The notes below the pieces were generated by a model. It was not told the origin of the DNA. It made no database searches and was given only the letters and a program-made list of their open reading frames with translations. The translations under genes and the position numbers were made by a program. Below, in pieces: positions 18,008 to 27,830 of a stretch of DNA of 64,000 nucleotides. Origin of the DNA: Devosia sp. Root685 (GTDB lineage: Bacteria; Pseudomonadota; Alphaproteobacteria; Rhizobiales; Devosiaceae); the NCBI RefSeq assembly GCF_001427875.1, contig NZ_LMHK01000001.1, forward strand, positions 374,871-438,870, read 5' to 3'. Position 1 is the first letter of the stretch. The number at the start of each line of letters is the position of its first letter.

Positions 18008-19264
18008 TCAGTGCGCGTCCATCACGGGTTCGCTGCTTGGGTGCGCATATTGCTCACCGACCCCAAAGAGCCGGCCTTTTTCGGCAATGAGAATGCAGAT
18101 CAGTGCGAGCGCGCCCATGGCCAGATAGCCCGACGCGGCCGGCACCGTGGTGCCATCGAAGTGCTGGCCGGTATAGCCGCCGATCAGCGCGCCGCCGACG
18201 GTCTGGATGAAGCCGAAGACCGAGGCGGCCGTGCCGGCGACCTTGCCCAGCGGCTCCATCGAAAGCGAATTCATGTTCGACGAGGCCCAGCCGAACGAGA
18301 ACATGATGATCGCGAGCAGGCTGAAGAACAGCCAAAGCGGCATGAAGCCCATCAGCGCCAGGGCCAGCCAGATGCCGGAACCGATGGTGAAGACCAGAAT
18401 GGCGCCATGCGACAGGCGACGCATGCCAAGCCGGCGAACTACGCGCGAATTGGTGAACGACGACACGGCCATCAGACCCGCCATGGCGGCGAAGGCCACG
18501 GGGAAATAGACGCCGAGCCCATAGATATCGACGTAGATCTGCTGGGACGAGGTGATGAACCCAAAGAGAGCGCCGAAGAGGAACATGCCGGCGAGGCCGT
18601 AGAAGAATGCCACGCGATTGGTGCAGACGATGCGGAAGCTCTCGATGATACCTGTGAAGCTCAGGGGCCGGCGCTGGTCGACCGGAAGCGTTTCGGGCAG
18701 GCGATAGTAGGTCCAGAGCCAGAGCGCCAGGGCCAGCACACCCATGAAGATGAAAATGGTCTGCCATGGCCCCGTCAACAGCAGGACCTGGCCAATGCCC
18801 GGCGCGATAATCGGCACGGCCATGAAAACCATGAAGGTCAGCGACATGACTTCGGCCATTTCGCGGCCAGAATACCGGTCACGCACCACGGCGGTGGCGA
18901 TAACGCGTACGCTGGCAGCGCCCATGCCCTGGATAAAGCGCAGAAGAAGGAGCGTTTCGAAATTGGGGGCAAAGGCGGCGAGCACCGTTGCGACCACATA
19001 GACCCCGACACCTGCGAGAAGCGGCGCGCGGCGGCCAAAACGGTCCGTCAGCGGGCCGAATCCGAGCACGGCAATGCCCATGCCCAGCATATAGGAGGAG
19101 ACGACGAACTGACGTTCGTTCTCGTTAGCGATACCCAGAGCCTCGCCCATATAGGGCAGGGCCGGCAGCATGACGTCGATGGCAAGGGCATTGAGCGCCA
19201 TCAGCGCCGCCATTAGGGCAATGAATTCGGGGCGCGAAAGCACCCGAGTGAAATGGTCTGACAT
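18008..19264 (-). CDS. MFS transporter, Bcr/CflA drug-efflux type
   Basis: 418 residues, about twelve helices. ALNALAIDVMLPALPYMGEAL in helix 1 and GPLTDRFGRRAPLL in the first loop are typical of Bcr/CflA (DHA1) exporters, and RFIQGMGAASVRVIATAVVRD is the family's motif C region. It most likely exports drugs or metabolites by proton antiport. A second, unrelated MFS gene lies directly upstream on the same strand (123-base gap). Confidence 0.9.
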   Translation of the reverse strand: MSDHFTRVLSRPEFIALMAALMALNALAIDVMLPALPYMGEALGIANENERQFVVSSYMLGMGIAVLGFGPLTDRFGRRAPLLAGVGVYVVATVLAAFAPNFETLLLLRFIQGMGAASVRVIATAVVRDRYSGREMAEVMSLTFMVFMAVPIIAPGIGQVLLLTGPWQTIFIFMGVLALALWLWTYYRLPETLPVDQRRPLSFTGIIESFRIVCTNRVAFFYGLAGMFLFGALFGFITSSQQIYVDIYGLGVYFPVAFAAMAGLMAVSSFTNSRVVRRLGMRRLSHGAILVFTIGSGIWLALALMGFMPLWLFFSLLAIIMFSFGWASSNMNSLSMEPLGKVAGTAASVFGFIQTVGGALIGGYTGQHFDGTTVPAASGYLAMGALALICILIAEKGRLFGVGEQYAHPSSEPVMDAH

Positions 19265-19387
19265 GATTATTGCTCAGTATAAGGGCGCCCAGGGGGAAGG
19301 GGCGGCAGAATTACGGCCGGACCATGAACCTGTCCGGCCGCATTGGCAAGTCTCTATCGGCAAATGCCGATAATTGGAAATTTATCC

Positions 19388-20614
19388 TCAGGCCGCTTTG
19401 AGAGAAAAATTCGGAACGCTGCGCTCATTGATAGGAATATGGAGCGCGGCCGAGGCAAGGCCGAGCGCAATGCCCAGATACCAGACAAGACTATAGTCTC
19501 CCGTCGCATCAAAAACGAACCCGCCGAGCCACACGCCGACAAAGGAGCCGACCTGGTGGCTGAAAAAGGCGATGCCGTAAAGCATGCCCAAATAGCGGGC
19601 GCCGAAGAACAAACTCACCAGACCGGCGGTCAACGGTACCGTGGAGAGCCATAGGAGGCCCATGGCAGCGCCAAAAATGTAAGTCGTCGTGGGGTTGGGC
19701 TCCGTAAAGACAAACGCTGCGATAGCGATGGCTCGCAGAAAGTAGATAGACGCCAGCAGCATTTGCTTGGGCAGGCGAGAACCGAGGTAGCCGGCCAGCA
19801 AAGACCCCGCGATGTTGAACAGGCCAATGATCGCGATTGCCCAGGACCCGACTTCGGGAGACATCCCGCAGAGCACCAGATACGCAGGCAGGTGCACGTT
19901 GATGAAGGCCAGGTGAAAGCCACACACAAAAAAGCCGATGACCAGCAGTCGATATGACCCATGGCCCCAGGCCTTTGCCAATGCCTCCATGAAAGGCAGG
20001 TCAGCGTGGCCGACAGGGTTTTCCGTGCGACCGCGCAGGGCGTAGCTGAGCGGAATGATCAGCAACAGCGCCATTCCAAGATAGATCAAAGCCGACTGCC
20101 AGCCGAAGGCGTTGATAAAGCCCTGGCTGATCGGCGCAAAGGCGAACTGGCCGAACGAAGACGCCGCGGTGGCGACGCCAAAGATCAGCGAGCGCTTTTC
20201 GGCCGGCACCGACCGCCCAAAGGCGGCCATGACCACGGAGAACGAACAGATGGCAATGCCAACGCCCGTAACGACGCCAGCCGTCAGGGTGAGCCAGCCG
20301 GCATCGGGCGAAAATGCCATGGTGAAAACGCCCAGCGCGTAGATGGCTGCGCCCACGGCAATCGTCCGGCCTGTACCCACACGGTCCGCGTAGGCGCCGG
20401 CGAAGGGTTGAGCAATGCCCCAGGCGAGATTCTGGATCGCCATGGCCATGCCCCAACCTTCGCGGCTGAGCCCCAGGTCACCTGTCATCGGCAGGGTGAA
20501 AAGGCCAAAGCTGGTGCGGACGCCATTGCCGATAGCGGCGATGACGCAGCCGGCGATGATCAACACGAGCAGCGGCACGGCGGGGCGAAGGGCGGAAGTA
20601 TTCATGGGGAGCAT
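19388..20614 (-). CDS. MFS transporter, monocarboxylate/oxalate (OFA-like) type
   Basis: 408 residues with twelve predicted helices. FGLFTLPMTGDLGLSREGWG near the first loop and the layout of the AMAIQNLAWGIAQPFAGAYAD segment fit the MCT/OFA-like MFS proteins that carry organic anions. The substrate is unknown. I start at the ATG at 20614; another ATG lies at 20605 and homology begins just after. It is not closely similar to the neighbouring Bcr/CflA gene, so this is not a tandem duplication. Confidence 0.85.
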   Translation of the reverse strand: MLPMNTSALRPAVPLLVLIIAGCVIAAIGNGVRTSFGLFTLPMTGDLGLSREGWGMAMAIQNLAWGIAQPFAGAYADRVGTGRTIAVGAAIYALGVFTMAFSPDAGWLTLTAGVVTGVGIAICSFSVVMAAFGRSVPAEKRSLIFGVATAASSFGQFAFAPISQGFINAFGWQSALIYLGMALLLIIPLSYALRGRTENPVGHADLPFMEALAKAWGHGSYRLLVIGFFVCGFHLAFINVHLPAYLVLCGMSPEVGSWAIAIIGLFNIAGSLLAGYLGSRLPKQMLLASIYFLRAIAIAAFVFTEPNPTTTYIFGAAMGLLWLSTVPLTAGLVSLFFGARYLGMLYGIAFFSHQVGSFVGVWLGGFVFDATGDYSLVWYLGIALGLASAALHIPINERSVPNFSLKAA

Positions 20615-20734
20615 CCGGACGATAGCCCCTTTTAGTACGCCCGGGCCGTCATCACGCAAAGTGATATTCTCGAATGGGCTCCATCAGTTCGAGTGATGGG
20701 TTGACGCTGGCGGCGGGGGATGGGAACAAATTGC

Positions 20735-21706
20735 ATGAACCTTTTCGAACTTGATCCGAAAGACTACCAGCGCGTCAAAAACCTCGGGGCCGCAGCCGGC
20801 GAAATTCACCTGAGCGTTGCGGCAGTCATCGAAGGAGCTGCCGAGGGCGAGATTCACGTCGATGATGAGGAGCATCCAACTCTTTGCGTAGTCGAGGGGC
20901 CTGAAGGCACATATCTGCTCTCTGAGGGCGCGTTGTCGCCCGATGCCGCAGAGGCCTTGGCCGATCACCTCGATGACTGGGTGTATCTCCATGTCGCGGG
21001 CGGTGAGCCACCACAAACGGCTCTGCCGAATGCCTATATGCTCCGGCATTCAAGACTGGTGTTTTCGCTGCCGCTCGATGCGTCGCCGCCGCAGGCCCTG
21101 CCATCTGGCTACGCCGTGGTTCAGGAGGCAGACGATTTCGGCCATCGGATCTATTTCGGCGAACAGGAAGTCTCGCGCTGCCTGCCCGATGTCATTTCGG
21201 GAAGTCGGGCCGAAATCGGCGTCTGGACGCATGCCGATCATCGCCGTCGCGGGCTAGCCAGCCACGCCCTCGGTGCCACTCTTCGTGCTGCAGGCGCTGC
21301 CGGAATTGCCCATATGGGTTGGCACTGCCACGCATCCAATGCTGGATCGATCGCGCTTGCCAGGAGCATGGGCGCGGGAGACCCTAAATCGACCCTCGCC
21401 TACAGCGCATCGCTGCCGGCCGAAAACCAGGGCGATCTGACAGAGGGCGAGTGGCTCGACCTGGCCCAGCACTTCCTCGCCGGACGGGACGAGATCGGCT
21501 GGCTCGGATTTCACGCGGCCTGCGCGTTTGCGTGTGCGGGTGAAACGGACCTTGCGCTTGATGCTGTTGATCGCCTGGTTGACGACCGCTGGCACGGCAG
21601 TCCGTCGTGGTTGATCAACAACTGGGCTCTGGCTGGCCTTGTCACGCATCCGCGCATGCTTGCCGCCGTCGCTCGGCTCGAACGGCAAAAGGCCCCGCCG
21701 GTTTAG
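20735..21706 (+). CDS. GNAT acetyltransferase with C-terminal helical extension
   Basis: 323 residues. An N-terminal half (about 1-125) of unclear fold precedes a GNAT core with the acetyl-CoA loop THADHRRRGLASHALG and the HCHASNAGSIALARSMG segment typical of the fold's last strands. A tail of about 90 residues (FHAACAFACAGETDLALDAV) looks like one TPR-type helical hairpin. The substrate is unknown. The start could also be the ATG at 20720. The last codons and stop are embedded in a terminator stem that also serves the opposing grxD gene. Confidence 0.8.
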   Translation: MNLFELDPKDYQRVKNLGAAAGEIHLSVAAVIEGAAEGEIHVDDEEHPTLCVVEGPEGTYLLSEGALSPDAAEALADHLDDWVYLHVAGGEPPQTALPNAYMLRHSRLVFSLPLDASPPQALPSGYAVVQEADDFGHRIYFGEQEVSRCLPDVISGSRAEIGVWTHADHRRRGLASHALGATLRAAGAAGIAHMGWHCHASNAGSIALARSMGAGDPKSTLAYSASLPAENQGDLTEGEWLDLAQHFLAGRDEIGWLGFHAACAFACAGETDLALDAVDRLVDDRWHGSPSWLINNWALAGLVTHPRMLAAVARLERQKAPPV

Positions 21707-21717
21707 GGCGGGGCCTT
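21689..21717 (-). terminator. grxD: Terminator of grxD embedded in the end of the opposing GNAT gene
   Basis: An 11-bp perfect stem (AAGGCCCCGCC / GGCGGGGCCTT) with a 7-base loop that contains the TAG stop of the GNAT gene. On the minus strand it ends in CCTTTTGCC. It codes for the last residues of one protein while terminating transcription of the other gene. Confidence 0.82.
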
Positions 21718-21739
21718 CAAATTCTCGAAAAGCGAGCGA

Positions 21740-22075
21740 TCAGGCGCTCTGCTTGACCTCGATGCCGGCCTGCTGGAGATGCGTCTGCAGCTCGCCCGAC
21801 TGGAACATTTCGCGGGTGATATCGGCACCGCCGATGAACTCGCCCTTCACGTAGAGCTGCGGAATGGTCGGCCAGTTGGAATAGGCCTTGATGCCGTCGC
21901 GCAGTTCGGCGCTTTCGAGCACATTGGCGCTGTCGTATTCGATGCCGAGATAGCCGAGGATCTGGACGACCTGGCCAGAGAAGCCGCATTGCGGAAAATC
22001 AGGCGTGCCCTTCATGAAGAGGAACACGTCGTTGTTCTTCACCTTGTCGTCGATAAAGGCGTTGATATCGGTCAT
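21740..22075 (-). CDS. grxD: Monothiol glutaredoxin, Grx4 family
   Basis: 111 residues. The CGFS active site at 30-33, GTPDFPQ just before it, and WPTIPQLYVKGEFIGGADI identify a CGFS glutaredoxin that binds a [2Fe-2S] cluster with glutathione and passes it to target proteins. Its usual partner BolA is encoded 1.1 kb upstream on the same strand, separated by a HAD gene and a DUF6665 gene that are not part of the conserved pair. Confidence 0.95.
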   Translation of the reverse strand: MTDINAFIDDKVKNNDVFLFMKGTPDFPQCGFSGQVVQILGYLGIEYDSANVLESAELRDGIKAYSNWPTIPQLYVKGEFIGGADITREMFQSGELQTHLQQAGIEVKQSA

Positions 22076-22185
22076 GGGGAGGAGCCTTTCAGTAAACCGG
22101 GGTCAAGGCCCGGGGGAACTCGCACATTAAATAGGACAGGACTGTGGCGCTGTCGAGATCAGCCATCGGCGTCTGACGATGTTTG

Positions 22186-22824
22186 TTACTGCGTGGCGTC
22201 AAGGCGTTCGGCGATCCAGGGGTGGGTCCGGAAATCTGTGATGTCGTTATAGAGCACCGTCTCCCAACCATAGGCGCGGCTACCCTCAACGACCGCGGGG
22301 GTGTCATCAAAGAAAAGTGGCATCTCGGTCAGTTTGCCCATCCGGGCCTCGGCAAAATCGAAGAAGGCCTTTTGCGGCTTCCTGACGCCGGCGCGCGCCG
22401 AGTAGAATATGTCCTCGAAAATCTCGTTGAGACCCAGCGTGAACCAGAGCCATTGCGCCCGCATATGGTCCTGATTGGTCGCGATAAAGAGACGAATATC
22501 GGCAGAAGCCTTCAACCGTCTGATGTCTTCGAGCAGTTCGGTGTTGAGCTGGCTGTCGTGGCTCAGCCAATAATGAGCAAAGGCCATGGAAGAGCCCTTG
22601 TAACCAAGGGAGGGAAGCCGCCGGTCGAGCGCATCAACCAGTGCGGTTTTTCCGATAACGACCTTCTTGATGAAGATGTCGTAGACGAATTCGTCCCGAA
22701 ACCTGTCGGGATCGACGCCAAGATCCTGGAGCAGGTTTACGTCCCAGCGCTGCTGCAGCTCGGGCCTTGCGTGATAGCCGTGGACCAGCACGCCGTCGAC
22801 ATCGAAGATCACGGCACGCGTCAT
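22186..22824 (-). CDS. HAD-superfamily hydrolase
   Basis: 212 residues. Motif I is VIFDVDGVLV (nucleophile Asp8, acid Asp10), motif II FIATNQD, the Lys of motif III RKPQKAFF and motif IV FFDDTPAVVEG. The cap is inserted between motifs I and II, as in subfamily I, fitting a small-molecule phosphatase. The substrate is unknown. Start chosen at 22824, where the HAD motif begins and where it overlaps the upstream stop as ATGA. The 110-base gap to grxD shows no feature. Confidence 0.88.
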   Translation of the reverse strand: MTRAVIFDVDGVLVHGYHARPELQQRWDVNLLQDLGVDPDRFRDEFVYDIFIKKVVIGKTALVDALDRRLPSLGYKGSSMAFAHYWLSHDSQLNTELLEDIRRLKASADIRLFIATNQDHMRAQWLWFTLGLNEIFEDIFYSARAGVRKPQKAFFDFAEARMGKLTEMPLFFDDTPAVVEGSRAYGWETVLYNDITDFRTHPWIAERLDATQ

Positions 22825-23144
22825 GCTTGTCGCGCCGGCTTGGCTCCGAGGCCCACGAGAACGTCGCCTGGAATGGCGAGTGCTTGTATGACGTCTGTGT
22901 GCCGGCGGAAGCCGACCAGTTCGCGCTGCACGAAATAGGACCACACGGCATCGCGCGCATCGTCGAGCGCGACCTCTCGATTGGACGCTGCTTCAGCCAG
23001 CGCCTGCAACGTGTTGATGACGCGGGCTTCTGCCGCGCCGAGCGAACTGGCTCGCTCGGCCGCGATTTCATGGTCGAGCGCGGTTGTGCCGGCCTCCGGC
23101 CGAACCATGCGGATGAGGTCGAGCGACTCGCGAAGGCCCGGCAT
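22821..23144 (-). CDS. DUF6665-like small protein
   Basis: 107 residues, soluble, largely helical. The core ALDHEIAAERASSLGAAEAR and the later AVWSYFVQRELVGFRRHTDV resemble the DUF6665 family of small rhizobial proteins of unknown role; I recognise this by recall of the pattern, not by a search. It overlaps the HAD gene by 4 bases and lies 5 bases after the bolA stop, so bolA, this gene and the HAD gene likely form one transcript. Confidence 0.68.
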   Translation of the reverse strand: MPGLRESLDLIRMVRPEAGTTALDHEIAAERASSLGAAEARVINTLQALAEAASNREVALDDARDAVWSYFVQRELVGFRRHTDVIQALAIPGDVLVGLGAKPARQA

Positions 23145-23149
23145 TGCGC

Positions 23150-23383
23150 TTATTCGGGGACGCTGGTCTGGAGGGCCAGCGCGTGCAGCGCCCCGCCCAT
23201 ATCGCCCTGCAGGCTGTCATAGACCATCTTGTGCTGCTGCACGCGGGTCTTGCCCCGGAAACTCTCCGATTTTACGGCGGCCGCCCAGTGGTCGCCGTCG
23301 CCGGCAAGGTCGCGAATTTCGATTTCGGCATCGGGCAGGGCAGCCTTGATGCGGCGCTCGATCTCGTTGGCGTCCATTGGCAT
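23150..23383 (-). CDS. bolA: BolA family protein
   Basis: 77 residues. It begins MPMDANEIERRIKAALPDAEI and carries GDHWAAAVKSESFRGKTRVQQHKMV, the conserved BolA block with its His-containing QQHKMVY motif. BolA proteins pair with CGFS glutaredoxins to hold an Fe-S cluster, and affect iron homeostasis and morphology. The start at 23383 follows GGGAG by 7 bases. In this class the gene normally lies just after purL; here a secreted-protein gene separates them. Confidence 0.92.
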   Translation of the reverse strand: MPMDANEIERRIKAALPDAEIEIRDLAGDGDHWAAAVKSESFRGKTRVQQHKMVYDSLQGDMGGALHALALQTSVPE

Positions 23384-23470
23384 GTGCAGTCTCCCGTGCT
23401 CGTTTCTGCCGTTTCCGGCGCATGTCCTTGATATGGCACGCGAGTGCGGCAGCTTCAATATCGGGCGGTG

Positions 23471-24064
23471 CTATTGCGCGGGGGCTGGCTCCGTTTCGGC
23501 GGTGGCACCGATACAGCATTCCGCGTCGGAACGCGTGGCGAAATTCGCCACGATGAAATCGACGACCGGGCGAATCTCTTCGGCAACGGAGGTGGCGTAG
23601 ATGCAGTCGAGCGCATAGCCGCGGCCCGAGGCGACCGTCTCGGTGTGCATCAGCGTGACCGGCACATTCATGGGCGAGCTTTCGCTCGTGCCTTCATAAA
23701 AGAGCGCGGTGGCGTCCTGATATTGCGTCGTGCCGCTCTGGCCAAGCGCGAAGCCCGGGAAGGTTTCGGCCCACGAAGCGGTCACTGCCGCCGCATCGAT
23801 TTGCGAGAGAGCCGCCTCCGCGGTCCATTGCGTGTCTTCCACCGGCACGATGGAGAGATCGCATTGCAGCGGCGCGTTTGGATGGTTGATGACCAGTGGT
23901 TCGCCCGCGCCGCCGCTGGCGGTCATGACGTCTGGATAGATCAGGGTATAGGGCTGATCTGCGAAAATGGAGCGGGTGACGCTGACGCTCTGTCCAAGCG
24001 CTGCAACTGGCATGGCCGCTGCGCCCAATCCCACCACGATCGCCAGAATACGCTTCGATCTCAT
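23471..24064 (-). CDS. Secreted protein of unknown function
   Basis: 197 residues. A clear signal peptide (MRSKRILAIVVGLGAAAMPVAALGQ) is followed by a mostly beta domain with no family I recognise, four cysteines (C88, C158, C182, C183 region) and a Pro/Ala-rich end. It looks like a small periplasmic protein. It sits between purL and bolA on the same strand with gaps of about 80 bases on each side; a role in purine or Fe-S metabolism is not implied. Confidence 0.7.
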   Translation of the reverse strand: MRSKRILAIVVGLGAAAMPVAALGQSVSVTRSIFADQPYTLIYPDVMTASGGAGEPLVINHPNAPLQCDLSIVPVEDTQWTAEAALSQIDAAAVTASWAETFPGFALGQSGTTQYQDATALFYEGTSESSPMNVPVTLMHTETVASGRGYALDCIYATSVAEEIRPVVDFIVANFATRSDAECCIGATAETEPAPAQ

Positions 24065-24144
24065 CAGACGCTCCAGAAAAACTACGCCGCCCTTTGGGAT
24101 ACCAAAGAGCGGCGATCATATGGCATTGCCCGGCTAAGGGCCAA

Positions 24145-26370
24145 TCACGCCGACATATAGTTGGGGAACCAGCTTTCGTGGGCGGAGGTGAGCGCGGCCA
24201 CCGAAACCGGCTTGGCTTTGCCCAGAACAAGGTCCGTGCCGCCGGTCGTGCCGATCCATGGTGCCTCGATACCAAGCGCCTTGGCCTCTTCCCATAGCGC
24301 CGCAATCTCTGCGCCCTGCGGATCGAGATTGAGGGTCACGAGATAGCGGCCCTGGTCCTCACCGAAATATTGCAGCAGGGGATCGTGGCCTTCGATATCG
24401 ACCACAGTCGCGCCAAGGCCGCCCGAAATCGCCATTTCGGCCAAGGCAACGCCGAGGCCGCCATCCGAGAGATCGTGGCAAGCCGTAACCACGCCCGAAC
24501 GGATCAGCTTGCGCACGAAGTCGCCGGTTTTGCGTTCGGCCGCAAGGTCCACATGCGGCGCGTCGCCATCGCGACGATCAAAGAGATCGCGGAGATAGAT
24601 CGACTGGCCAAGGTGCGTACCGCGCAGCGCCTGACCACCGACGAGCAGGATCGGCTGGTTCGCGGCGGTGAAGCCAATCCGAACACTCTTCTGCCAATCG
24701 GGCAGCAGGCCAACGCCGCCAATGGTCGGGGTCGGCAGAATGCCGCGGCCATTGGTTTCGTTGTAGAGCGAGACATTGCCCGAGACGATCGGGAAGTCGA
24801 GCGCCCGGCACGCATCGCCAATGCCGCCCACGGCCTTCACCAGCTGCCCCATGATTTCGGGGCGTTCGGGATTGCCGAAATTGAGGTTATCGGTCGCCGC
24901 CAGTGGTTCGGCACCGGTAGCGGTCAGGTTACGCCAGCATTCAGCCACGGCCTGCTTGCCGCCCTCATAGGGATTGGCTTCGCAATAGCGCGGATTGACG
25001 TCCGAGGTAAACGCAAGGCCCTTCTTATCGTGGCCGAGCACGCGGATCACGCCTGCGTCGCCACCGGGGCGCTGGATGCTGTTACCCTGGATCAGCGTGT
25101 CATATTGCTCATAGACCCAGCGGCGCGACGAGCACTGATGCCCGCCAACAAGCTTGAGCAGCGCCTCGGCCACGTCCATCTGCGGCACGTCATCGGTAGC
25201 CAGCGCCGCCGGAATTTTGGGCTCGACCCAAGGGCGATCATATTCCGGAGCTTCGTCACCCAGATCCTTGATCGGCAGATTGGCGACTTCCTCGCCCTGC
25301 CAGAGCACGCGGAACCGCAGGTCGTCAGTAGTCTTGCCGACGGTGGCAAAATCGAGTTCCCACTTTTCGAAGACCGCACGGGCTTCCGGCTCTTTTTCCG
25401 GGTGCAGCACCATGAGCATGCGCTCCTGGCTTTCCGACAGCATCATTTCATAGGCCGTCATGTTCTCTTCGCGCACCGGCACCTTATCGAGATTCAGCTC
25501 GATGCCGAGGTCGCCCTTGGCGCCCATTTCGACAGCGGAGCAGGTGAGGCCCGCCGCGCCCATATCCTGAATGGCAATGACGGCGCCGGTCGCCATCAGC
25601 TCAAGGCAGGCTTCGAGCAGGCGCTTTTCGGTGAAGGGGTCGCCAACCTGCACGGTCGGACGCTTTTCCTCGATATCGTCGCCGAATTCGGCCGAGGCCA
25701 TTGTGGCGCCACCAACGCCATCGCGGCCGGTCTTGGCGCCGAGATAGACGACAGGCAGGCCGACGCCTTCGGCCTTGGAATAGAAAATCTTGTCAGTGTC
25801 GGCGAGGCCCGCGGCGAACGCGTTGACGAGGTTATTGCCATTGTAGCGCGCGTCGAATTCGACTTCGCCGGCCACGGTCGGCACGCCGAAGGAATTGCCA
25901 TAGCCGCCAACGCCGGCTACGACGCCGTGCACCAGATGCCGGGTCTTTTCGTGCTCGGGCGCGCCAAAACGCAGCGCGTTCATCGCCGCAACCGGACGCG
26001 CGCCCATGGTGAAAACGTCGCGCAGAATGCCGCCAACGCCTGTTGCCGCGCCCTGATAGGGCTCGATGAAGCTCGGGTGGTTGTGCGATTCCATCTTGAA
26101 GACGACCGCCTGGCCATCGCCGATATCGACAACGCCGGCATTTTCGCCCGGACCCTGGATGACGCGCGGGCCTGTCGTTGGCAGCGTGCGCAGCCACTTC
26201 TTCGAACTCTTGTACGAGCAGTGCTCGTTCCACATCGCTGAGAAAATGCCGAGCTCGGTATAGGTCGGCTCGCGACCGATCAGGTCGAGAATCTTCTGAT
26301 ATTCATCCGCCTTGAGCCCATGGTCGGCGACCAGCTGCGGGGTGATTTCGATGTCGTTACGAAGGGTCAT
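24145..26370 (-). CDS. purL: Phosphoribosylformylglycinamidine synthase subunit PurL
   Basis: 741 residues, the small type that needs PurS and PurQ to make FGAM from FGAR, ATP and glutamine. ATP-grasp-like AIR-synthase repeats are seen twice: [19 protein letters not shown] in the first half and [12 protein letters not shown] in the second. [14 protein letters not shown] is the conserved N-terminal substrate loop. The start at 26370 fits the [13 protein letters not shown] opening and overlaps the stop of the DJ-1/PfpI gene as ATGA. Identification is certain. Confidence 0.97.
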   Translation of the reverse strand: MTLRNDIEITPQLVADHGLKADEYQKILDLIGREPTYTELGIFSAMWNEHCSYKSSKKWLRTLPTTGPRVIQGPGENAGVVDIGDGQAVVFKMESHNHPSFIEPYQGAATGVGGILRDVFTMGARPVAAMNALRFGAPEHEKTRHLVHGVVAGVGGYGNSFGVPTVAGEVEFDARYNGNNLVNAFAAGLADTDKIFYSKAEGVGLPVVYLGAKTGRDGVGGATMASAEFGDDIEEKRPTVQVGDPFTEKRLLEACLELMATGAVIAIQDMGAAGLTCSAVEMGAKGDLGIELNLDKVPVREENMTAYEMMLSESQERMLMVLHPEKEPEARAVFEKWELDFATVGKTTDDLRFRVLWQGEEVANLPIKDLGDEAPEYDRPWVEPKIPAALATDDVPQMDVAEALLKLVGGHQCSSRRWVYEQYDTLIQGNSIQRPGGDAGVIRVLGHDKKGLAFTSDVNPRYCEANPYEGGKQAVAECWRNLTATGAEPLAATDNLNFGNPERPEIMGQLVKAVGGIGDACRALDFPIVSGNVSLYNETNGRGILPTPTIGGVGLLPDWQKSVRIGFTAANQPILLVGGQALRGTHLGQSIYLRDLFDRRDGDAPHVDLAAERKTGDFVRKLIRSGVVTACHDLSDGGLGVALAEMAISGGLGATVVDIEGHDPLLQYFGEDQGRYLVTLNLDPQGAEIAALWEEAKALGIEAPWIGTTGGTDLVLGKAKPVSVAALTSAHESWFPNYMSA

Positions 26371-26978
26371 CGGGTCGTTCCGTAGGGGGGCTCGGGGTAG
26401 TATTCCATGGCGCGCTGCGTTTCGTGCGCAAGGTCGTGACCGAAGAGGTGGCCGACGAACCACAGCGACATGTCAATGCCGGCGGAGACGCCGCCGCTGG
26501 TCACGACGCTGCCATGGCGCACATAGCGCTCATCGGCCGTGAAGTAGGCTTTGGGGGCCATGCTGCGCACCCAGTCCATGGCGGCGTGATTGGTCGTCGC
26601 GCGCTTGCCGTCGAGAAAGCCGGTCTGCCCCAAGAGGGCCGCGCCGGTGCAGACCGACGCCTGCCATTTGGCCGCCGCGAGGTAGTCGCGCAGCGTGTTG
26701 ATGAAAGCGTCATCCATGATGACGGTGCGCGTGCCCTGGCCGCCGGGCACGATTACCAGATCGGCGCGCGGAGCATCGGAAAAATCATAGTCTGCCTCGA
26801 TGCGCAGGCCCTTGGCGCAGCGCAAGGCCTTTTCGGGCCAGGCGAGCGTGAAGGCATTCAGCGGCGCGTCGAGCTTGGCGGCCATGGTGAAAACTTCCCA
26901 TGGGCCAACAAAGTCTAGTTCCTCGACACCGGGGAAGACGACGATGCCGATATTGAGCGGGTTGTTCGCGTCAACCAT
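26367..26978 (-). CDS. DJ-1/PfpI family protein
   Basis: 203 residues of the class I glutamine-amidotransferase-like fold. The nucleophile elbow is SVCTGA (Cys110), with Glu28 (GPWEVF) and His131 (ATTNHAA) completing the usual site. Members include isonitrile hydratases, chaperones and deglycases; none is a known purine enzyme. It lies between purQ and purL and overlaps the purL start by 4 bases, so its expression is tied to the pathway. AT-rich or foreign composition is not evident. Confidence 0.88.
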   Translation of the reverse strand: MVDANNPLNIGIVVFPGVEELDFVGPWEVFTMAAKLDAPLNAFTLAWPEKALRCAKGLRIEADYDFSDAPRADLVIVPGGQGTRTVIMDDAFINTLRDYLAAAKWQASVCTGAALLGQTGFLDGKRATTNHAAMDWVRSMAPKAYFTADERYVRHGSVVTSGGVSAGIDMSLWFVGHLFGHDLAHETQRAMEYYPEPPYGTTR

Positions 26979-27012
26979 GGTTCACTCCTGCCTCATAGTG
27001 AGGCCGCGCGGT

Positions 27013-27681
27013 TCAGGCTGCCTTGTCGAGAAGGGCGGCAAACAGCGCCCGTCCATCCACGCCGCCATGGGCGCTCTCGATGAGGTTTTCAGGGTGTGGC
27101 ATCAGGCCGAGCACGTTCTTTTCCGCGTTCAGAATCCCGGCGATATTATTGATCGAGCCATTGGGATTGGTGCTCTCGGCATAGCGGAACGCGACGCGGC
27201 CATCGCCTTCGAGCGCAGCCAGCGTTTCGGCATCGGCGAAATAATTGCCGTCGTGATGCGCGACCGGGCAGCGGATGATCTGGCCCTTGGCATAGCCGGA
27301 AGTGAAGACGTTATCAGTATTGGTGACTTCGAGCTTCACTTCGCGGCAGACGAATTTCAGCGAGGTATTGCGCATCAAGGCGCCGGGCAAGAGGCCCGCT
27401 TCGATCAGAATCTGGAAGCCATTGCAGACGCCCAAGACCTTGGTGCCCCTGGCGGCGCGTTCGCGCACCTTGTCCATCATGGGCGAGCGGGCGGCGATGG
27501 CGCCGCAGCGCAGATAGTCGCCGTAGGAGAAACCGCCGGGGATGACGATCAGGTCGACATCGGGAATGTCGGCATCCTGGTGCCAAACCACGGCAGGCGC
27601 CACGCCCCCGATCTTGGTCAGCGCCGCGATCATGTCGCGGTCGCGATTGAGTCCGGGAAACACGATGACGGCGGCCTTCAT
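27013..27681 (-). CDS. purQ: Phosphoribosylformylglycinamidine synthase subunit PurQ
   Basis: 222 residues, the glutaminase subunit that supplies ammonia to PurL. Cys86 in GVCNGFQ is the nucleophile, and the His/Glu pair lies in [11 protein letters not shown] near the C-terminus. The opening [17 protein letters not shown] is characteristic. The start at 27681 is where this begins. It lies 34 bases upstream of the DJ-1/PfpI gene on the same strand. Confidence 0.97.
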   Translation of the reverse strand: MKAAVIVFPGLNRDRDMIAALTKIGGVAPAVVWHQDADIPDVDLIVIPGGFSYGDYLRCGAIAARSPMMDKVRERAARGTKVLGVCNGFQILIEAGLLPGALMRNTSLKFVCREVKLEVTNTDNVFTSGYAKGQIIRCPVAHHDGNYFADAETLAALEGDGRVAFRYAESTNPNGSINNIAGILNAEKNVLGLMPHPENLIESAHGGVDGRALFAALLDKAA

Positions 27682-27830
27682 CGGGCGATCCTTGCTGTGT
27701 CTGAACTGATGCGAGGCCCTTGTGATCAGTCTTGCTCGAAAAGGCAAGGGGGCAGGGCGCTTCCCCATGATTTTGTGACAGCCTAGTCACCATCGAGGAC
27801 CACCGTCCGTCGCTTTCTCCACCCACGATG

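Noticed and set aside
17996-19216. A 406-codon frame opposite the Bcr/CflA transporter
   Set aside because: Antisense shadow; the real gene on the minus strand has clear MFS motifs.
24370-26241. A 623-codon open frame opposite purL
   Set aside because: Antisense shadow of purL; the residue mix (His/Arg/Gly rich) has no family pattern.
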